Of a stretch of DNA of 64,000 bases, positions 60,052 to 64,000 are shown piece by piece (positions within the stretch are counted from its first letter, which is position 1; each line of letters starts with the position of its first letter). The DNA lies in contig NZ_MBQE01000001.1 of the NCBI RefSeq assembly GCF_001696535.1, forward strand, positions 682,001 through 746,000, in the 5' to 3' direction. This DNA comes from Stappia indica (GTDB lineage Bacteria; Pseudomonadota; Alphaproteobacteria; Rhizobiales; Stappiaceae). A model generated the notes under the pieces. That model saw nothing but the letters and a program-made list of their open reading frames with translations. It was not told the DNA's origin and searched no databases. Made by a program: the position numbers and the translations under genes.

Positions 60052-60780
60052 TTACCGGGCCTCCTCGTCCGCAGCTTCCTTCTGGCGCAGCGCCTTCAGC
60101 CGGGAAATCAGCGTCCGCGCGCCGAGCAGGATATGCGTCGTCAGATGCTCGCGGGCGGCGGCGACGTCGCCCTTGCGGCACAGCTCGACCAGCATCCGGT
60201 GCTCGCGGCTCATCCGCTCGCGCCCGCCGGTCAGACGGATCGGCAAGGGGAAGTGCCGGTAGGCGTTGCGATAGAGCTTGTGCACCAGCTCCAGCGTGCG
60301 CGGCCGGTTCGCCGGCGCATAGAGCGCCGCGTGAAAGCGCCAGTTGAGATCAGACCAGGTCTCGTCGCGCGGATCGCTCTCCATCTCCGCCACCAGTGCT
60401 TCGGCGCGCGCATAGTCCTTCTCGCTGAGGATCGGCATCGCCTGCTCCAGCAGCCAGCCTTCGAGCTGGGCGCGGATCTCGTAGGTTTCTTCCAGGTCGT
60501 CGACCGAAAGCCCCGAGACCACCGCGCCCTTGTGGGTGACCAGCGTCACCAGCCCCTCGGCCTCCAGCTGGTGCAGCGCCTCGCGCACCGGCACGCGGCT
60601 GACACCGAGCTCGCTCGCCAGCTTCTCCTGCCGCAGCTGCGCCCCCTCCGGCAGGGCACCGCTCAGGATGCGCTCGCGCAGCCGGTCGACCACATGGGCG
60701 CTCGTCGTCTTGCGGCGCCCGGCCGGGGCTTCGCCCGATGCGCCCCCCGTTACGGTCCCTGATGCTGCAGTCGATGTCAT
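60052..60780 (-). CDS. GntR-family regulator (FadR/FCD subfamily)
   Basis: 242 residues. The N-terminal winged helix is HVVDRLRERILSGALPEGAQLRQEKLASELGVSRVPVREALHQLEAEGLVTLVTHKGAVVSGL. The C-terminal FCD domain has metal/effector histidines in WRFHAALYAPANRPR, RLTGGRERMSREHRMLVELC and AREHLTTHI. Divergent from the Ntn-hydrolase and binding-protein genes, with two near-palindromes in between, so it probably controls them. Effector unknown. Confidence 0.9.
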   Translation of the reverse strand: MTSTAASGTVTGGASGEAPAGRRKTTSAHVVDRLRERILSGALPEGAQLRQEKLASELGVSRVPVREALHQLEAEGLVTLVTHKGAVVSGLSVDDLEETYEIRAQLEGWLLEQAMPILSEKDYARAEALVAEMESDPRDETWSDLNWRFHAALYAPANRPRTLELVHKLYRNAYRHFPLPIRLTGGRERMSREHRMLVELCRKGDVAAAREHLTTHILLGARTLISRLKALRQKEAADEEAR

Positions 60781-60869
60781 CGGCAGAACGCGCCTCTGTT
60801 GCGGTGTCGATCGGGCAAGGCATAGCCCGTCGCCCGCCGCGATGATAGCAGCGTTTCGCCCTCGAAAAA

Positions 60870-60990
60870 ATTGAATCCAATTATTCTGAGAATATGCCAT
60901 ATTGGCATCGGAGAATTTAGATGATAGCGGTGAATTCCGCAAAAAACTGCGGAAATATGCCACAATCCGCCTCTAGAAATTGGATTCAAT
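60870..60990. promoter_or_regulatory. Divergent control region with paired operator candidates
   Basis: ATTGAATCCAAT (60870-60881) and its exact reverse complement ATTGGATTCAAT (60979-60990) lie 97 bases apart in the gap between the GntR gene and the Ntn-hydrolase gene. Between them is ATGCCATATTGGCAT (60894-60908; arms ATGCCA/TGGCAT). Size and symmetry suit FCD-type GntR operators. Confidence 0.55.
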
Positions 60991-61028
60991 ATGAGAACGA
61001 CAAGCTCCCATACACAGGCCCGACCGGC

Positions 61029-62009
61029 ATGATCGTCGTCTCCAACAACGAAGGCGGCTGCGGTATTCCGGCAACGGCGCAGATGCTGGCGGACGGGCGC
61101 GCCGCCCTCGACGCGCTGGAGGTGGGCCTGCGCCTGGTCGAGGCGGACGAGAGCGTGCGCACCGTCGGACGCGGCGGCTGGCCGAACCTGCTCGGCACCG
61201 TCGAGCTGGACGCCTCGGTCATGGACGGAACGACGTTCCGCACCGGCGCGGTGGGGGCCATCACCGGCTTCCTGCATCCGGTCAGCATCGCCCGGCAGGT
61301 GATGGAACAGCTGCCGCACGAGTTCCTGGTCGGCGAAGGCGCGATGCGCTTTGCCCGCGAGATCGGCGCGGAGGCCGGCGAACTCCTGATGCCGCACGCG
61401 GAAAACGCCTGGAACCGCTGGTTCGCCACCGAGGTCGACGAGGCCGACCGCAGAAACTGGCCGAACGTCCCCATGCGCGAGCTGTGCAAGCAGGCGATCG
61501 ACCCGGAGCTCGGCCGCGACACGACGGTGTTTCTGGGCCAGGACAGCAACCGCAACATCGCGGCGGCGACCAGCACCTCAGGCTGGGGCTGGAAATATCC
61601 CGGGCGCCTGGGCGACAGCCCGATCATCGGCGCCGGCTCCTACGCCGACAGCCGCTACGGCGCCTGCGCCTGTACCGGCGTCGGCGAGATGAGCATCCGG
61701 GCCGGAACGTCGCGGGCCGTCGTCCTCTACATGAAGATGGGAATGAGCGTCGCCGACGCCGTCTACGAAGCGGTGGAGGACATGCGCCGGCTGGTCGGCG
61801 GGCTGGTCGGGCGCGTCACCATCCACGCCATCGACGCGCAGGGAGGTCACAAGGTCGTCGCGGTCAACGGACTGCCCGAGAACCACTACTGGATCTGGCG
61901 CGAGGGCGACGCCGCCCCCCATGCCGAGCCGGCGGAAATCATCCCCATCAGCGACGACCCGACACCGAGGCCAACGGCGCATGGCCGCTACGAGGTCATG
62001 GACCTGTAG
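61029..62009 (+). CDS. N4-glycosylasparaginase/isoaspartyl peptidase-type Ntn-hydrolase
   Basis: 326 residues from the ATG at 61029, where the family usually begins (MIVVSNNEGGCGIPATAQML); in-frame starts exist upstream to 60921. The landmark block is GRDTTVFLGQDSNRNIAAATSTSGWGWKYPGRLGDSPIIGAGSYADSRYGACACTGVGEMSIR. In the family the nucleophile Thr follows H-D/G-D at the autocleavage site (HDTIG); here it reads RDTTV, so the histidine is replaced but D-T remains. It would hydrolyse an asparagine, isoaspartyl or glycosyl-asparagine bond. Linked to an amino-acid binding protein. Confidence 0.82.
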   Translation: MIVVSNNEGGCGIPATAQMLADGRAALDALEVGLRLVEADESVRTVGRGGWPNLLGTVELDASVMDGTTFRTGAVGAITGFLHPVSIARQVMEQLPHEFLVGEGAMRFAREIGAEAGELLMPHAENAWNRWFATEVDEADRRNWPNVPMRELCKQAIDPELGRDTTVFLGQDSNRNIAAATSTSGWGWKYPGRLGDSPIIGAGSYADSRYGACACTGVGEMSIRAGTSRAVVLYMKMGMSVADAVYEAVEDMRRLVGGLVGRVTIHAIDAQGGHKVVAVNGLPENHYWIWREGDAAPHAEPAEIIPISDDPTPRPTAHGRYEVMDL

Positions 62010-62099
62010 CGCGCCGCCAGCGGAAGGGGCGCGGGCCGACCCGCCCCCATGAACTGAAGCACGTGAACTGAAGAAGACGACCCAACCGGAGAACATGGA

Positions 62100-63128
62100 A
62101 TGGCATCAACAGGCATCAGGCTGGCTTTGGCCGCAGTGGCGGGAACGCTGCTGCTCGGAACCCCCGCACTGGCGAAGGGCACGCTCGACATCGTCAAGGA
62201 GCGCGGGCGTCTGGTCTGCGGAACCAGCACCGGCATCGCCGGCTTCAGCATGGCCGACGACAAGGGCGAGTGGACGGGCCTCGACGTCGACGTCTGCCGC
62301 GCGCTGGCGGCAGCGATCTTCGACGACCCGCAGAAGGCGGATTTCGTGCCGCTGTCGAGCAAGGACCGCCTCGTCGCGCTGCAGACCGGCGAGATCGACG
62401 TGCTGCCGCGCACCACGACCTGGACGCTCGGCCGCGATGCCGGCATCGGCCTCGACTTCACCGCCGTCAACTACTACGACGGCCAGGGCTTCCAGGTGCG
62501 CCGCGACCTCGGCGTGGAATCGATCCGCGAGCTGAACGGCGCCTCGATCTGCACCGTGCAGGGCACCACCAACGAGCTGAACCTGGCCGACTATTTCCGC
62601 GTCAACAACATGGACTACCAGCTCGTCACCTTCCAGAGCATCGACGACACGGTGAAGGCCTATGAGAGCAAGCGCTGCGACGCGCTGACGACCGACATGT
62701 CGCAGCTCGTCTCCTACCGCCTGAAGATGGCCGAGCCGGACGCGCACATGCTGCTGCCCGGTGTCATCTCGAAGGAGCCGCTCGGCCCCTATGTCCGCCA
62801 GGGCGACGACGAGTGGTTCGACATCGTCCGCTGGACGGTCTTCGCGATGGTCAATGCCGAGGAGCTCGGTGTCACCAAGGCCAATGTCGACGAGCTTGCC
62901 GCCAACAGCGACAACCCGGAGATCCGCCGCCTGCTCGGCCTCGACGGCGAGTTCGGCAAGACGCTCGGCCTGACCAACGACTGGGTCGCCCGGATCGTCC
63001 GCCATGTCGGCAATTACGGCGAGTCCTTCGACCGGAACCTGGGCACCGGCAGCCCGATGCAGCTGCCGCGCGGCGTCAATGCGCTATGGTCGCAGGGCGG
63101 CATCCAGTTCGCCCCGCCGATCCGTTGA
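62100..63128 (+). CDS. Polar amino acid ABC transporter substrate-binding protein (AapJ-like)
   Basis: 342 residues with a signal peptide (cut after ALA at ~25). Bacterial extracellular solute-binding family 3: RLVCGTSTGIAGFSMADDKGEWTGLDVDVCRALAAAIFDD, LQTGEIDVLPRTTTWTLGRD, CDALTTDMSQLVSYRLKM, and the AapJ/BztA-type C-terminus YGESFDRNLGTGSPMQLPRGVNALWSQGG. Such proteins bind glutamate, glutamine, aspartate and other L-amino acids in the periplasm. The usual permease and ATPase genes do not follow, so it depends on a transporter encoded elsewhere. Confidence 0.92.
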   Translation: MASTGIRLALAAVAGTLLLGTPALAKGTLDIVKERGRLVCGTSTGIAGFSMADDKGEWTGLDVDVCRALAAAIFDDPQKADFVPLSSKDRLVALQTGEIDVLPRTTTWTLGRDAGIGLDFTAVNYYDGQGFQVRRDLGVESIRELNGASICTVQGTTNELNLADYFRVNNMDYQLVTFQSIDDTVKAYESKRCDALTTDMSQLVSYRLKMAEPDAHMLLPGVISKEPLGPYVRQGDDEWFDIVRWTVFAMVNAEELGVTKANVDELAANSDNPEIRRLLGLDGEFGKTLGLTNDWVARIVRHVGNYGESFDRNLGTGSPMQLPRGVNALWSQGGIQFAPPIR

Positions 63129-63155
63129 TCCACCGTTGATCGACCACTGATCTGA

Positions 63156-63185
63156 GGGTGCGGACGGGCCCACCTGCCCGCACCC
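63156..63185. terminator. Hairpin between the convergent binding-protein and DUF1849 genes
   Basis: An 8-bp stem (GGGTGCGG / CCGCACCC) with additional GGGC/GCCC pairing inside, 28 bases after the binding-protein stop and just past the DUF1849 stop on the other strand. Probably serves both; no long T-run. Confidence 0.6.
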
Positions 63186-63200
63186 GTCTTGCCTGAAAAC

Positions 63201-64000
63201 CTATTGCTTGCACTCGCTCGCCGTCATCTTCGTCATCTCGACGAGGTTTCCGCGCAGCTCGAAGTCGCCGTAGTCCAGCACCAGCCGGCGGCTGACGCCG
63301 TTGTCGTAGAGCAGGAAGCTGAGCTGGTAGATCGGCGTGCGCTCGCCGCCGTCGCCCTTGGTCTCGTCGAAATAGGAAATCGTCACCGGCCAGTGGGCGC
63401 TCGCGCCGATCTTGCCGACGGCGGCCTCCGCATCGCGCCCGACATCGCCGGCGCCCTCGCGGCGAGGACCGATCACCGCCGTGGTCTCGTAGACCTTCTC
63501 GCCGGTTTCCGAGCCGTCGAAGAGGTCGGCGACGAAGATCGTCTCCCCTTCCTGCGCCCGGCCAAGCAACGTGATCAGGTGCTCCGTCGGGAACAGGACC
63601 TTGCGCTTCAGCGCGACCTGGTTCTCCTTCGGCTTCTTCACGTCGATATCGATGCCGCCATCCGTCCGCTCGGCCCGGCCTTGCGTCTCTTCACCGAGCT
63701 GCTGGTTGATGAAGGTCTTGGAGACGAACTGGAAGCTCTTGCCCGCCGGCTCCTCGAAGGAACTGGTCTGCAGGTCGGTGACGCGGGTGTTGCCGCTTTC
63801 GTCCGCAACCTGGGTGACGAAGCGGAACGCGACGCTGTAGCCCTCGCAGGCATTGCCCGTGAACTCGTAGACCATGCGCCCGCGGACGGCCGTCATGCCT
63901 GCGGCCTCCGCGCTGTCGGTCAGTCCGAGGTCGTAGACGGCGCGGTGCGGCTGCAGCTGAATGCCGGCAAGGGCCGCCTCGGGTGCGCCGGCAATCGCCA
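63201..64000 (-). CDS. DUF1849 (EipB-like) cell-envelope protein, 5' end beyond the window
   Basis: Partial: the frame stays open to the window edge, and the residues encoded there (HRAVYDLGLTDS, then GRMVYEFTGNACEGYSVAFRF) are the family's N-terminal landmark, so the gene begins outside. Only the signal peptide and first residues are missing. Brucella EipB is a periplasmic beta-spiral protein needed for envelope integrity. The conserved disulfide pair is visible as the Cys in GNACEGY and the Cys near the C-terminus (MTASECKQ). Apparent ATG at 63896 is internal. Confidence 0.9.
   Translation of the reverse strand, partial: AIAGAPEAALAGIQLQPHRAVYDLGLTDSAEAAGMTAVRGRMVYEFTGNACEGYSVAFRFVTQVADESGNTRVTDLQTSSFEEPAGKSFQFVSKTFINQQLGEETQGRAERTDGGIDIDVKKPKENQVALKRKVLFPTEHLITLLGRAQEGETIFVADLFDGSETGEKVYETTAVIGPRREGAGDVGRDAEAAVGKIGASAHWPVTISYFDETKGDGGERTPIYQLSFLLYDNGVSRRLVLDYGDFELRGNLVEMTKMTASECKQ

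Overview
The window is GC-rich chromosomal DNA from an alphaproteobacterium, most likely in the Rhizobiales (Hyphomicrobiales). The clues are a divK-pleD pair, the pyrB-pyrC'-plsY-dprA and topA-rnr-DUF983-NUDIX-rpmG blocks, a PccR/ScfR-type regulator, DUF1849 (EipB-like), DUF3572 and DUF6455 genes, a DinB with an N-terminal zinc-finger extension, and mosaic palindromic intergenic repeats of the kind common in that order. A Stappia/Labrenzia-like lineage is possible, but I cannot prove genus level from sequence alone. There are no IS elements, prophage genes or CRISPR arrays, and one tRNA.

Layout. 0-5.4 kb: a LysR regulator, tRNA-Ser(GCT), a LuxR-type regulator preceded by a near-copy of its own DNA-binding domain as a separate small gene, and small stress or hypothetical genes. 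5.4-11.6 kb (minus strand): GNAT, TerC/CBS membrane protein, the betaine-lipid pair btaB-btaA, and gatB. 11.8-13.3 kb: a sharply AT-rich islet with only two genes, a ParA-type ATPase and a small protein with a SAP-like C-terminus; this is the clearest foreign and undescribed element. 13.4-18.8 kb: fatty acid desaturase, FliK-like and FlhB-C-terminal-like proteins, an SMR pump, a YjhX-family protein and a LysE exporter. 18.8-28.8 kb: gor, DUF2059, rpiA, a soluble chemoreceptor with a PilZ domain, gatC/gatA, and a 1.5 kb tract made almost entirely of mosaic repeats. 28.9-34.8 kb: ruvX, an AEC transporter ending in two twin CTAG-bounded hairpins, pyrB with a catalytically dead dihydroorotase homologue, plsY and dprA.

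34.8-47.5 kb interrupts what is commonly one block in relatives (dprA next to topA). It contains a branched-chain acyl-CoA module (MerR regulator, thioesterase, GNAT, isovaleryl-CoA dehydrogenase, DUF1232) and a complete propionyl-CoA to succinyl-CoA route. The second part is pccR, divergent from bioY-pccB-pccA-methylmalonyl-CoA mutase, with an array of TTTGCAAA operators between them. BioY imports the biotin that PccA carries, so transporter and enzyme are controlled together.

47.7-54.4 kb is the information-processing block topA-rnr-DUF983-NUDIX-rpmG, chained by 4-base overlaps. 54.9-60 kb holds a lipoprotein, divK-pleD signalling, DUF3572, a HAD protein and dinB. 60-63.1 kb is a small amino-acid scavenging locus (GntR regulator divergent from an Ntn-hydrolase of the asparaginase/isoaspartyl-peptidase type and a polar amino-acid binding protein). 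The window ends inside an EipB-like gene.
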